64,000 bases of DNA from Njordibacter sp028825405. GTDB taxonomy: Bacteria; Pseudomonadota; Gammaproteobacteria; Pseudomonadales; Balneatricaceae. The stretch spans positions 1,612,001-1,676,000 of the forward strand of contig NZ_CP159829.1 of NCBI RefSeq assembly GCF_047730065.1. The letters are read 5' to 3'. Of the stretch, positions 9,225 through 18,128 are shown one piece after another. Made by a program: the position numbers and the translations under genes. Within the stretch, counting starts at the first letter, position 1. Every line of letters starts with the position of its first letter. Below the pieces are notes generated by a model that was given only the letters and a program-made list of their open reading frames with translations, made no database searches and had not been told where the DNA came from.

Positions 9225-10109
9225 TTACATTATATAAACGAACAAGAACAAACCCACCCAAACCATATCAACAAAGTGCCAATACCAAGCCGCTGCTTCA
9301 AAACCGAAGTGCTGCTCCGGAGTAAAATGGCCTTTGCAAATACGAATCCACATAATGAATAAGATAAATGCACCAATGGTGACGTGTACACCGTGGAACC
9401 CCGTCAACATAAAGAATGTCGAGCCATAAATGCCTGATTCTAGGGTCAGACCTAATTCAGTGTAAGCTTCGATGTATTCTAATATTTGGTAATATACAAA
9501 CACGGCACCTAACACTACCGTCACGCCTAGCCAAAAAATAGTGCGCCCACGGTGCATTGCCCGAAGGGCGTGGTGAGCAATGGTCAAGGTAACACTAGAA
9601 GACATGAGCAGAACCGTATTCAATAACGGAATATGCCAAGGATCAATCACCCCTTTAGGGCCAGGTAGTGATGGGTCTGGGTTGTTAAACATAGGCCAAG
9701 CGTAATCAAAGCTAGGCCACAACATGTGGCTTGAACCTTTGTCACCTTGGCCATCTAACCAGGGTCCAGCCCACTGCCGCACATAAAGCAATACACCAAA
9801 GAAGGCCGCAAAAAACATGACTTCTGAAAAGATGAACCAACTCATGCCCCAGCGGAAAGACTTATCCATTTGAGGGCTGTACATACCTGCTCTACTTTCT
9901 ACTACGACTTTACTGAACCAGTTAAAGAGTACAAAGGCTAATAACAAAGTGCCGACTAAGAACACCAAATGAGGAAAAGCATAGCCTACCCCACCTGAAC
10001 TCATGTGATTCATCATACCGCCGCCACCAGCGGCCATACCGATTAAGCCAAAGCTTGCCACAATTGGAAAATAACTACTATCTGGTACGTAATAACTCGA
10101 TGTTGCCAT
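9225..10109 (-). CDS. ctaE: Cytochrome c oxidase subunit III
   Basis: 294 aa, seven-helix COX3. The conserved segments FFAAFFGVLLY, GFHGVHVTIG and the final AAAWYWHFVDMVWVGLF are visible. Part of the aa3 terminal oxidase in the inner membrane. A strong ribosome binding site (AAGGAGCG) precedes the ATG. Last gene of the ctaC-ctaD-ctaG-ctaE operon. Confidence 0.97.
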   Translation of the reverse strand: MATSSYYVPDSSYFPIVASFGLIGMAAGGGGMMNHMSSGGVGYAFPHLVFLVGTLLLAFVLFNWFSKVVVESRAGMYSPQMDKSFRWGMSWFIFSEVMFFAAFFGVLLYVRQWAGPWLDGQGDKGSSHMLWPSFDYAWPMFNNPDPSLPGPKGVIDPWHIPLLNTVLLMSSSVTLTIAHHALRAMHRGRTIFWLGVTVVLGAVFVYYQILEYIEAYTELGLTLESGIYGSTFFMLTGFHGVHVTIGAFILFIMWIRICKGHFTPEQHFGFEAAAWYWHFVDMVWVGLFLFVYIM

Positions 10110-10180
10110 GTATCGCTCCTTGGTCGAAGACTTGTAATTGGTCCGTGTGTTACGGCTTAAAATTTATTTATGTACTTCTA

Positions 10181-10738
10181 CTATTCAGCAAAAGCGCCTG
10201 CATCAAATAACGTGTATGACATAGTAACCGTGCGAACATGGTCAGGAAGATCCGGATCTAAAGAGAAAATAAGTGGCATATTACGCCCTTCTCCCGCCTT
10301 TAACTTCTGCTGATCAAAGCAAAAACATTCTGTCTTTTGCACGTACTGGGCCGCTTCGGAGGGCGATACACTCGGCACCGCCTGCCCCACCATGTCATTT
10401 TGCGTTGGGTTGAACGCCCAAAACGCCACTTGCGTCCATGCCCCTGGGTGAATCTCTACTTCTTCTTGTAAAGTCTCAAACTCCCATGGCATGCCATCGT
10501 TATTGGTCGTTATAAACTGCACTTTAATCGTGCGGCTGGTATCAACCCATTGTTCAACTTTTTCCACCGGACCTGCCGTCTTACCATTAATACCAGCGAA
10601 CTCACAAAATACATCGTATAACGGTACCAAGGCAAAGCCGAAGCCAAACATCGCTATGGCCGCAAGTACTAACTTTAAAGCCGTATTACTCGGTTTAGGT
10701 CCGGATTGGGTACCGGACTCTGGTAGTTTTGAGGTCAT
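10181..10738 (-). CDS. ctaG: Cytochrome c oxidase assembly protein CtaG/Cox11
   Basis: 185 aa, one N-terminal membrane anchor and a periplasmic immunoglobulin-like domain. The copper-binding pair lies in ECFCFDQQ. Cox11 delivers copper to the CuB site of subunit I, which is encoded 20 bases upstream. The conserved VPLYDVFCEFAGINGKT after the anchor carries the additional cysteine. Confidence 0.96.
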   Translation of the reverse strand: MTSKLPESGTQSGPKPSNTALKLVLAAIAMFGFGFALVPLYDVFCEFAGINGKTAGPVEKVEQWVDTSRTIKVQFITTNNDGMPWEFETLQEEVEIHPGAWTQVAFWAFNPTQNDMVGQAVPSVSPSEAAQYVQKTECFCFDQQKLKAGEGRNMPLIFSLDPDLPDHVRTVTMSYTLFDAGAFAE

Positions 10739-10758
10739 TTAAGTTAATGTATCTCACT

Positions 10759-12351
10759 TTACTTAACGTGTGGTGGTTCAGCAAAAGTATGATAGGGAGC
10801 TGGCGAAGGAATCGTCCATTCCAAGCCTTCCGCACCTTCCCACACTTTATCTGTGGCTTTTTCGCCACCACGAATAGTCTTAATCAATAAGAACAAGAAC
10901 ACCAGCTGTGACAATCCAAAGATAAACGCACCCACCGTAGCGATGGCATTAAAATCTGCAAACTGCAGTGCGTAATCAGGGATCCTGCGTGGCATACCCG
11001 CTAGGCCCACAAAATGCATGGGGAAGAATGTCACGTTGACACCAATGAAAGACATCCAAAAGTGAAACTTTCCTAGCTTCTCGTTGTAATAGTTGCCAGT
11101 CCACTTTGGCAGCCAATAATAGACGCCTGCAATAATGCCAAACAAGGCACCGGGCACCAGCACATAATGGAAGTGAGCCACAACAAAGTAGGTGTCATGA
11201 TATTGGAAGTCTGCAGGAGCAATGGCCAGCATTAGGCCTGAAAAACCACCAATAGTGAACAGCACGACAAAGGCCAAGGCAAATAGCATAGGCGTTTCAA
11301 AGGTCATTGACCCCCTAAACATGGTTGACACCCAGTTAAATACTTTCACCCCTGTAGGGATAGCGATCAGCATCGTGGCATACATAAAGAAGAGTTCAGC
11401 TTGCAGCGGCATGCCCACAGTAAACATGTGGTGAGCCCATACAATAAAGGACAAGAAAGCAATAGAAGATGTCGCGTATACCATTGACGCATAACCAAAC
11501 AAAGGCTTACGCGCGAAGGTGGGAATGATCTGCGAAACGATACCGAAGGCTGGCAGGATCATAATGTACACTTCTGGGTGACCAAAGAACCAAAACACGT
11601 GTTGAAACAATACAGGGTCGCCACCACCTGCAGCATCAAAGAAACTGGTACCAAAGTGAATATCCATCAACATCATGGTGACCACGCCTGCCAAAACTGG
11701 CATTACTGCGACCAATAGATAAGCGGTAATGAACCAAGTCCAAACAAATAATGGCATCTTCATCAACGTCATGCCTGGCGCCCGCAGGTTTAAGATCGTC
11801 ACGATGATGTTAATGGCTCCCATGATGGAAGAAATACCCATCATGTGCACGCCAAAAATAAAGTAAGTCACACTACTTGGGGCGTAAGTAGTAGACAGCG
11901 GTGCGTAGAAAGTCCAACCAAAGTTGGGCGCGCCAGCGTCAGTGAATAAAGTAAACAGTAGCATGCCGAAAGCAAAGGGTAATATCCAAAAGCTCCAGTT
12001 GTTCATGCGTGGCAAAGCCATGTCTGGTGCACCGATCATTAGTGGGACCATCCAATTCGCCAAGCCAACAAAGGCTGGCATAATTGCCCCAAACACCATG
12101 ATCAAACCATGCATGGTCGTCATTTGATTATAGAACTCAGGCTCTATAAGCTGCATGCCCGGTTGAAAAAGTTCGGTTCTTACAATAAGTGCCATAGCAC
12201 CACCAATAAACAACATGGTGAAAGAAAACCAAAGGTACATAGTACCAATGTCTTTATGGTTAGTTGTCAGTACCCAGCGCATGATGCCCTTAGCAGGTCC
12301 ATGATGCCCATGATCAGCGTGATCATCTTGACTAGCAGTCGCAGTTGTCAT
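10759..12351 (-). CDS. ctaD: Cytochrome c oxidase subunit I (aa3 type)
   Basis: 530 aa heme-copper oxidase subunit I with 12 membrane spans. Ligands visible: low-spin heme His in TTMHGLIMVF, CuB His and cross-linked Tyr in GHPEVYIMILP, the CuB pair in WAHHMFTVG, and heme a3/a His in VAHFHYVLV. The HPEVY signature marks an A-type proton-pumping oxidase. It reduces oxygen using cytochrome c and lies 11 bases after ctaC. Confidence 0.98.
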   Translation of the reverse strand: MTTATASQDDHADHGHHGPAKGIMRWVLTTNHKDIGTMYLWFSFTMLFIGGAMALIVRTELFQPGMQLIEPEFYNQMTTMHGLIMVFGAIMPAFVGLANWMVPLMIGAPDMALPRMNNWSFWILPFAFGMLLFTLFTDAGAPNFGWTFYAPLSTTYAPSSVTYFIFGVHMMGISSIMGAINIIVTILNLRAPGMTLMKMPLFVWTWFITAYLLVAVMPVLAGVVTMMLMDIHFGTSFFDAAGGGDPVLFQHVFWFFGHPEVYIMILPAFGIVSQIIPTFARKPLFGYASMVYATSSIAFLSFIVWAHHMFTVGMPLQAELFFMYATMLIAIPTGVKVFNWVSTMFRGSMTFETPMLFALAFVVLFTIGGFSGLMLAIAPADFQYHDTYFVVAHFHYVLVPGALFGIIAGVYYWLPKWTGNYYNEKLGKFHFWMSFIGVNVTFFPMHFVGLAGMPRRIPDYALQFADFNAIATVGAFIFGLSQLVFLFLLIKTIRGGEKATDKVWEGAEGLEWTIPSPAPYHTFAEPPHVK

Positions 12352-12362
12352 AATTCAGCGTC

Positions 12363-13490
12363 CTATTTTTTCGCGTCGATTATCATTTGGGGGGTCGCCA
12401 TTTCACCTGTGTCATTACCCCAAGCGTTTCGCTCATAGGTAATCACAGCAGCGATCTCAACATCAGTAAGTTGGGCGCTGAAGGATTGCATGGCAGTGCC
12501 GGGCTTGCCATTGATCAAAATGTCAATATGACCTGCCATATCGTTAATCGCGATGGGGCTACCCGCCAACGCTGGGAAAACACTGCCCATACCCTGCCCT
12601 TCACTCCCATGACAAGCAGCACAATTGCGCACATAGACCTCAGCACCTTCAGTCATCAAATCGTCAAAACTAAAGTCACCCAATGCGGCAGCAGCTTCAG
12701 CGACTTTGCCAGCACGTTGATCACCTAACCAAACTTGATACTCGTCTGCAGTCACTGCCTCCAGCACGATAGGCATAAAGCCATGTTGTATGCCGCATAG
12801 CTCTGCACATTTACCGCGGTAAAGACCTTCTTCACCTTCAGGGATTAATGCCCATGATTCGTTAATGTAGCCAGGAATCGCATCTTTCTTAACAGCAATG
12901 TCAGGCACCCACCAAGCGTGAATGACATCATTAGAGGTAATAAGAAAGCGAATTTTTTGACCCGTTGGTACTACAACGTGCTTATCAACCTCTTCTAGAT
13001 AGTTTTCACCCTTTTCAGTACGGTTGTAAATTTCGTCTTTGGTGGTAGAAAGGTTACTAAAGAAACCGACATCTTCGCCAAGATAATCGTATTGCCACTT
13101 CCATTGGTGCCCCGTGATTTTAATGTCTACATCCGCGTTGGTTGTGTCGTACATTTTGATTAAGGTCGATGTTGCTGGCACCGCCATGGCAATAAGAATA
13201 ACGGTCGGTATGGCAGTCCACAAAATCTCTAAACTCAGACTTTCATGGAACTTTGATGCCACGGCCCCTTTCGACTTCCGATGTTTAAAAATGGAATAGA
13301 ACATGACGCCAAATACAGCGACACCGATCCAAACACAGATCCAAAAAATCAGCATGTGGAGTTCAAAAATAGATTGACTTACTTCTGTTACGCCTCGAGT
13401 CATATTACCATCCCACTCTGCCAAGGCAGTTGGAACTGTTAATACACCCAAAACTACAGAACTCAGGCGTTGCCAAGTCCTAGAAAACAT
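12363..13490 (-). CDS. ctaC: Cytochrome c oxidase subunit II with fused cytochrome c domain
   Basis: 375 aa. Start chosen at the ATG at 13490, which has GGAGGA nine bases upstream and begins a signal peptide cut near ALA-EW; a longer reading from 13598 lacks this. Two membrane spans follow, then the CuA domain with C228-A-E-L-C232-G-I-Q-H236-G-F-M239. A C-terminal class I cytochrome c domain has the heme site C290AACH294. The fusion supports electron entry through a tethered heme c, as in Pseudomonas-type aa3 oxidases. First gene of the ctaCDGE operon. Confidence 0.96.
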   Translation of the reverse strand: MFSRTWQRLSSVVLGVLTVPTALAEWDGNMTRGVTEVSQSIFELHMLIFWICVWIGVAVFGVMFYSIFKHRKSKGAVASKFHESLSLEILWTAIPTVILIAMAVPATSTLIKMYDTTNADVDIKITGHQWKWQYDYLGEDVGFFSNLSTTKDEIYNRTEKGENYLEEVDKHVVVPTGQKIRFLITSNDVIHAWWVPDIAVKKDAIPGYINESWALIPEGEEGLYRGKCAELCGIQHGFMPIVLEAVTADEYQVWLGDQRAGKVAEAAAALGDFSFDDLMTEGAEVYVRNCAACHGSEGQGMGSVFPALAGSPIAINDMAGHIDILINGKPGTAMQSFSAQLTDVEIAAVITYERNAWGNDTGEMATPQMIIDAKK

Positions 13491-13637
13491 ACTTGTCCTC
13501 CGAAACGATTTTTTCATATGGTAATTAATAATGAGATTCCAAAAAATGGACCAATTTTCGACAGCGCTAATTATCGTAACTCGAAGGGTATTTAGCAAGC
13601 GTTATTTTTGTAAAATACTGAATATTTACCCTTCTTT

Positions 13638-13844
13638 TCAGTCAGGAAGCACACTACTTACGGCAGTCACAACAATGATCAAAAATACCACCAAGGTGCC
13701 AAGGCCAACATAGATCATGCGCTCTAAACCCCCATCTTCAATATCTTCTTCACGTTTTTGACTTGATTGTATGCCGACTAAACTTGCGAGCACACTTTGG
13801 GCATAACTCAACAATGTACGCAAAAGGGATTTTTGTTCACTCAC
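13638..13844 (-). CDS. DUF2970 small membrane protein
   Basis: 68 aa. A cytoplasmic N-terminus with the family pattern LASLVGIQSSQKREEDIEDG is followed by one C-terminal membrane helix. GTG start with GGAG upstream. It lies 147 bases before ctaC, the usual place for DUF2970 genes near oxidase loci. Function unknown. Confidence 0.75.
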   Translation of the reverse strand: MSEQKSLLRTLLSYAQSVLASLVGIQSSQKREEDIEDGGLERMIYVGLGTLVVFLIIVVTAVSSVLPD

Positions 13845-13867
13845 GGAGCTCTCCTAGGATAATGGCT

Positions 13868-14899
13868 TTAACATTTTAAGACATCTCTACATGCATCGAC
13901 ACACTGCTTAACTAATCCTGGGCCTTGATAAATTAATCCACTGTAGATCTGGATCAGCTTGGCTCCTGCAGCTAACTTCTCTAGGGCATCGTCACCACTA
14001 TTCACACCCCCTACTCCGATAATGGGCACTTGTTCACCCAAAATAGAATACAAGTCGGCAATCGTTTGTGTCGATTTAAGTTTTACAGGCACCCCACTCA
14101 GTCCCCCTGCCTCGTCACCAAAGGCTAACTCTGATACCCCGTCACGACTTAAGGTTGTATTGGCAGCAATGACTGCATCGATGGCATTGGCAAGTACACA
14201 ATGAGCAACATCTGCTAGCTGTTCTTGATCCATGTCAGGTGCAATTTTAACTGCTAGAGGCACATAACGGCCATGGAGCTTGTGCAGAACTGCCTGCTCT
14301 CTTTTAACCGCTGACAGCAACTGGCTTAGCGATTTACCATACTGTAAGTCACGTAATCCAGGCGTATTAGGGGATGAAATGTTAATGGTGATATAGCTTG
14401 CATGGGCATACACCTTTTGCATGCAGATAATATAGTCTGATGCCGCTTGCTTAACTGGAGTGTCAAAATTCTTGCCAATATTGATGCCTAATACACCTTT
14501 GAACTTGGCCTTTTTAACATTTTCAATCAGCTGATCTACACCATCGTTGTTGAAGCCCATGCGATTAATCATGGCTTCAGCCTCAGGTAACCTAAACAAA
14601 CGTGGTTTCGGATTACCCACTTGGGGTCTTGGCGTGACAGTACCCACTTCTACAAACCCAAAACCGAGGGCAGCAAGACCATCTAAAGCATCCGCATTTT
14701 TATCTAGACCCGCAGCCAAGCCTACTGGATTTGGAAATTCAAGCCCCATAACCGTTACGGGCAAATCGTTTACCTTGGGAGCTAGGGCGGGTAATAATCC
14801 TAAACGAGCGCCTGCTGCAAGGCTGTCTAAGGTTAAATCATGGGCCGTTTCTGGGGATAGTTGGAACAACACACTGCGAGCAACAGAATACAAAGACAC
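13868..14899 (-). CDS. pyrD: Dihydroorotate dehydrogenase (quinone), class 2
   Basis: Fourth step of pyrimidine synthesis, oxidising dihydroorotate with membrane quinone. 343 aa with the N-terminal amphipathic membrane-association helix of class 2 enzymes, the FMN/substrate segments GLAAGLDKNAD, NRMGFNNDG and NISSPNTPGLR (catalytic Ser region), and a C-terminal phosphate-binding GGV and IYSGLIYQGP. GTG start with AAGAGG upstream. Confidence 0.97.
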   Translation of the reverse strand: MSLYSVARSVLFQLSPETAHDLTLDSLAAGARLGLLPALAPKVNDLPVTVMGLEFPNPVGLAAGLDKNADALDGLAALGFGFVEVGTVTPRPQVGNPKPRLFRLPEAEAMINRMGFNNDGVDQLIENVKKAKFKGVLGINIGKNFDTPVKQAASDYIICMQKVYAHASYITINISSPNTPGLRDLQYGKSLSQLLSAVKREQAVLHKLHGRYVPLAVKIAPDMDQEQLADVAHCVLANAIDAVIAANTTLSRDGVSELAFGDEAGGLSGVPVKLKSTQTIADLYSILGEQVPIIGVGGVNSGDDALEKLAAGAKLIQIYSGLIYQGPGLVKQCVDACRDVLKC

Positions 14900-15027
14900 A
14901 CCTCTTTAATTAACAACAGATACAGATTCGCCGCCTAGTATAACGCATGCTCTCAAAAGGTTACATTTTCATCCACCAAGCGCTGAAGAAGGACACAGTG
15001 TTTCAACAAAATGATGACAAATCGACC

Positions 15028-15082
15028 ACACAGTAACGACACAGTTGCCACACAGTTGCCACACAGTTACCACACAGAGGTC
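15028..15082. repeat. Five 11-bp tandem repeats
   Basis: Five consecutive 11-base units of the form ACACAGTTGCC; units 2 and 3 are identical, the others have 1-4 changes. It lies 50 bases before the small gene at 15132 and may overlap its promoter. The 11-base period is about one helical turn. Confidence 0.8.
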
Positions 15083-15131
15083 AAACAAAATAAGTAAACT
15101 TAAGCCAAACCAATCACCAAGGCTAAAACCA

Positions 15132-15344
15132 ATGTCAGACGATAAAGACTTACCAGAGATTTCCGAACACACGACGATCAACGAATTGGCAGATATCGTG
15201 CGCCGTTTAGATCAATCGCTGACCCTAAGAATTTACGATGAGGGCAACCAAGTCTTTGGTGCCATTCGACTGATTAGCGCTGAGGATCTGGAGCAAATTG
15301 ACCGTTTGCATAAGTTCAAGTCTCTACCAATGCTCTCTCACTAA
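15132..15344 (+). CDS. Small conserved-looking hypothetical protein
   Basis: 70 aa, acidic at the N-terminus, predicted alpha/beta, cytoplasmic. Not recognised. The start at 15132 begins MSDDKDLPEIS; the open frame extends back to 15045 through the 11-bp repeats, which is unlikely to be coding. It contains TINELADIVRRLDQSLTL. It ends 6 bases from the convergent dusC gene. Confidence 0.55.
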   Translation: MSDDKDLPEISEHTTINELADIVRRLDQSLTLRIYDEGNQVFGAIRLISAEDLEQIDRLHKFKSLPMLSH

Positions 15345-15350
15345 AAAAAT

Positions 15351-16301
15351 TCACTGACTATAGGCTACCAAAGAACGCAATTCTTGTAGCGTATTTAAAC
15401 GCTTGCCATGCTCAAAACAAGCGTCGGCCTGCGGGTATACGCGACCCAACAATTTCAGCCACTGTTTTACCCGCGCATGTTGATATTTTTCGGCGACCTG
15501 TGCCTCAACTAAATCGATAAAGTAAAGCACCGTAGGTACAAGTGTAGGCCAATCCCATGGGTTAGCTCCCTGGCCCTTTTGACGGTGACGAATCTGTAGC
15601 GCAAGATCTGGCTTCCATACCAAACCACGTCCAATCATAACGTCTTCGCTACCACTGGTTTGCTTGCATGAGAGATAATCTTCTGGAGTCCAAACTTCTC
15701 CGTTGGCAATGACAGGGATACTCACCTGTGCACGGATTTTTTTTATCCACTGCCAATGGGCTGGAGGGCGGTAACCCTCGACCTTAGTTCGAGCATGAAC
15801 GGTCAGTTCATCAGCACCCGCACCCGCAATGCCTTTAGCATTTTCTATGGCTAAGTCCTTGGTGGTAAACCCAAGACGCATTTTGGCACTTAACCATGCG
15901 TCATCACCAATGGCATGCCTCACCGTAGCCACGATATGCGCCACTCGTTGCGGTTCTAGCAACAAAATCGCTCCACCTTGACTACGGTTCACCGTTTTCG
16001 CAGGGCAACCAAAGTTTAAATCTATACCAGGAGAACCTAGCTCTAAAGCTCTCACTGCATTAGCAGCTAAAGCTTCAGGGTTACTGCCAAGCAATTGAAT
16101 ACGCACGGGGGTACCCGCTGGGGTTTTACAGCCGTTGACTAATTCTGGACACAAACGTTTAAATACTTTGGGTGGTAATAACTGAGTCGTCACACGAATA
16201 AATTCTGTGACGCAAAGATCTATACCCCCGATGCGGGTCAGGCAATCACGCAAGATATTGTCAGCCAAACCTTCCATGGGAGCTAAAATGATACGACTCA
16301 C
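15351..16301 (-). CDS. dusC: tRNA-dihydrouridine(16) synthase
   Basis: FMN enzyme that reduces uridine 16 of tRNA. 316 aa. Dus-family signatures: APMEGLADNILRD at the N-terminus, IDLNFGCPAKTVNRSQGG with the catalytic Cys, VHARTK, and NGEV and GRG phosphate-binding segments. The N-terminal MEG (rather than MAG/MTD) and overall length favour the DusC subgroup over DusA or DusB. GTG start. Confidence 0.93.
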   Translation of the reverse strand: MSRIILAPMEGLADNILRDCLTRIGGIDLCVTEFIRVTTQLLPPKVFKRLCPELVNGCKTPAGTPVRIQLLGSNPEALAANAVRALELGSPGIDLNFGCPAKTVNRSQGGAILLLEPQRVAHIVATVRHAIGDDAWLSAKMRLGFTTKDLAIENAKGIAGAGADELTVHARTKVEGYRPPAHWQWIKKIRAQVSIPVIANGEVWTPEDYLSCKQTSGSEDVMIGRGLVWKPDLALQIRHRQKGQGANPWDWPTLVPTVLYFIDLVEAQVAEKYQHARVKQWLKLLGRVYPQADACFEHGKRLNTLQELRSLVAYSQ

Positions 16302-16382
16302 AAGGAAAACTCTACTTCACAGGCGCTTCTGGCTCCGCTAATATAGCGGCCTAAAGCTTTTCTAATTCTTATCAGGTACATC

Positions 16383-16994
16383 ATGTTTACCGGTATCGTT
16401 CAAGGCCAAGGCCAAATAAAATCCATTGCTGAAGGCAAAAACCAACGTAGCTTTGTAATTACCCTACCCAGAGCTATGAGCCAAGATGTCAATATTGGTG
16501 CCAGTATAGCCATCAATGGCGCGTGCCTCACTGTGACCTCACAAAGTGACAATCATTTTAGCTTTGATGTCATTGGCCAAACTCTCAAATTAACTAATTT
16601 GGGACTGCTGCAACAAGACGATTGGGTTAACGCAGAGCGCTCACTTAAATATGGCGACGAAATAGGTGGCCATGTCATTTCTGGCCATATATCAAGTGCA
16701 GTAGTGATTAGTCATATCGAACACCAAGACCAAAATACAAGCATCTGGTTTGATTTGCCCCAAGTTCACCAGAAACATGTGTTACCCCAAGGTTTTATTA
16801 GCCTCAATGGCTGTAGCCTAACGGTCAGTTCTGTGTCTGATTCTGCCTTTTGTGTTTGTTTTATACCAGAAACATTGCGCACCACAGGTTTTGGTAAAGC
16901 GAGAGTTGGCACACAGGTTAACATGGAAATAGATCACCAGACCCAGACCATTGTGGCTACAGTGGAACGCGTGCTAGCGTCCCAGCAAACCTAA
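16383..16994 (+). CDS. ribE: Riboflavin synthase alpha chain
   Basis: Dismutates two 6,7-dimethyl-8-ribityllumazine molecules to riboflavin. 203 aa made of two lumazine-binding repeats, each starting with the family pattern (MFTGIVQGQG; then HVISGHISS in the second). It stands alone, not in a rib operon, and no FMN riboswitch is seen in the short gap to dusC. It ends 9 bases from the convergent hemH gene. Also called ribC in E. coli nomenclature. Confidence 0.95.
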   Translation: MFTGIVQGQGQIKSIAEGKNQRSFVITLPRAMSQDVNIGASIAINGACLTVTSQSDNHFSFDVIGQTLKLTNLGLLQQDDWVNAERSLKYGDEIGGHVISGHISSAVVISHIEHQDQNTSIWFDLPQVHQKHVLPQGFISLNGCSLTVSSVSDSAFCVCFIPETLRTTGFGKARVGTQVNMEIDHQTQTIVATVERVLASQQT

Positions 16995-17003
16995 GCTCAT
17001 GCT

Positions 17004-18014
17004 TTAGTAATCCCAGCCTTGGGTATGCTGTTTAATGAGTTTAGTAAATAGGTTTATTTGATCCTTGCCATCATTTAAACAAGGGATGTAGTTATAACTT
17101 TCACCCCCACTTTCCATAAAGTAGGCTCTGTTCTCCACATCAATCTCTTCAATTGTTTCCAAGCAGTCCGCACTGAATGCAGGCGCAATCACATGCACCT
17201 TTTTGATGCCTTTGGCTGGCAACTCTTTGAGTATTTCATCCGTATAGGGCTGCAACCATTGGGCGGGTCCAAACCGACTTTGAAAACTAGTCATGACATC
17301 GTCATCAGTTAACTGCATATGTTCTTTTACTAATCGGGTGGTAGCCCGGCAAAAACAATGATAAGGGTCACCTTTGTCTAGGTAAGCCTGGGGAATACCA
17401 TGGTAGCTGAACAATGTTAAGTCTGGCTTACCGTGTACTTTTTGGAATGCTTTAATACTGTTAGCAAGTGCAGCCACATAAAGTTTGTCTTGATAATATT
17501 CATTAATAAACCGTACTTCTGGGATCCAGCGCCACTTAGTGAGCACTTGGGCCACTTTGTCGAATGTACTGGCAGTGGTTGCAGCACAATATTGGGGATA
17601 CATGGGGAAAATTAAGATTTTACGCACACCTTGGTCACGCATTTTAATCAACTGACTCTCAATACTCGGATTACCATAGCGCATGGCAAGCCCAACAACC
17701 AAGTTAGGCAATGCTTTGACCAGTTCTGCTTGTTGTTTTTTAGCAATGTCAAACAGTGGACTTCCATTATCGGTCCATACGGTTTGATAGGCTTTGGCAC
17801 TTTTCGCAGGACGTGTATTGAGAATAATACCGTTTAATATGATTTGCCAAATCAACTTTGGGGTTTCAATGACCCTTGGATCGCTTAAAAATTCTTTCAG
17901 ATATGGCCGCAATGCCTTTTTAGTGGGCGCATCAGGGGTACCAAGGTTGGTAATAAGCACGCCCACCTGGGTATCCATGCCATGTTCATAATCTTTTTCA
18001 CCAACATATTTCAT
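17004..18014 (-). CDS. hemH: Ferrochelatase
   Basis: Inserts ferrous iron into protoporphyrin IX to give heme, which feeds the heme O/A enzymes encoded at 5.7-7.6 kb. 336 aa. Family segments: VLITNLGTPDAPT, MRYGNPS, the catalytic-His region LFSYHGIPQAYLDKGDPY, and APAFSADCLETIEEI with the conserved Glu. Start ATG at 18014 with GGAGAG upstream. Confidence 0.96.
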   Translation of the reverse strand: MKYVGEKDYEHGMDTQVGVLITNLGTPDAPTKKALRPYLKEFLSDPRVIETPKLIWQIILNGIILNTRPAKSAKAYQTVWTDNGSPLFDIAKKQQAELVKALPNLVVGLAMRYGNPSIESQLIKMRDQGVRKILIFPMYPQYCAATTASTFDKVAQVLTKWRWIPEVRFINEYYQDKLYVAALANSIKAFQKVHGKPDLTLFSYHGIPQAYLDKGDPYHCFCRATTRLVKEHMQLTDDDVMTSFQSRFGPAQWLQPYTDEILKELPAKGIKKVHVIAPAFSADCLETIEEIDVENRAYFMESGGESYNYIPCLNDGKDQINLFTKLIKQHTQGWDY

Positions 18015-18128
18015 TCATACTCTCCTACATTCTGCCAAAGCAATAGCTACTATTTTTTACTCAATAGCAGCACAAAGCCATGCGCTTGGCTATTAATACA
18101 CCAACCTTGGGAGTTTGTTGTTGATTCG

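Noticed and set aside
14969..15181. Minus-strand frame across the 11-bp repeats
   Set aside because: Its repeat-coded VTVWQLCGNCV content comes from the tandem repeat; the plus-strand 70-aa gene is better supported.
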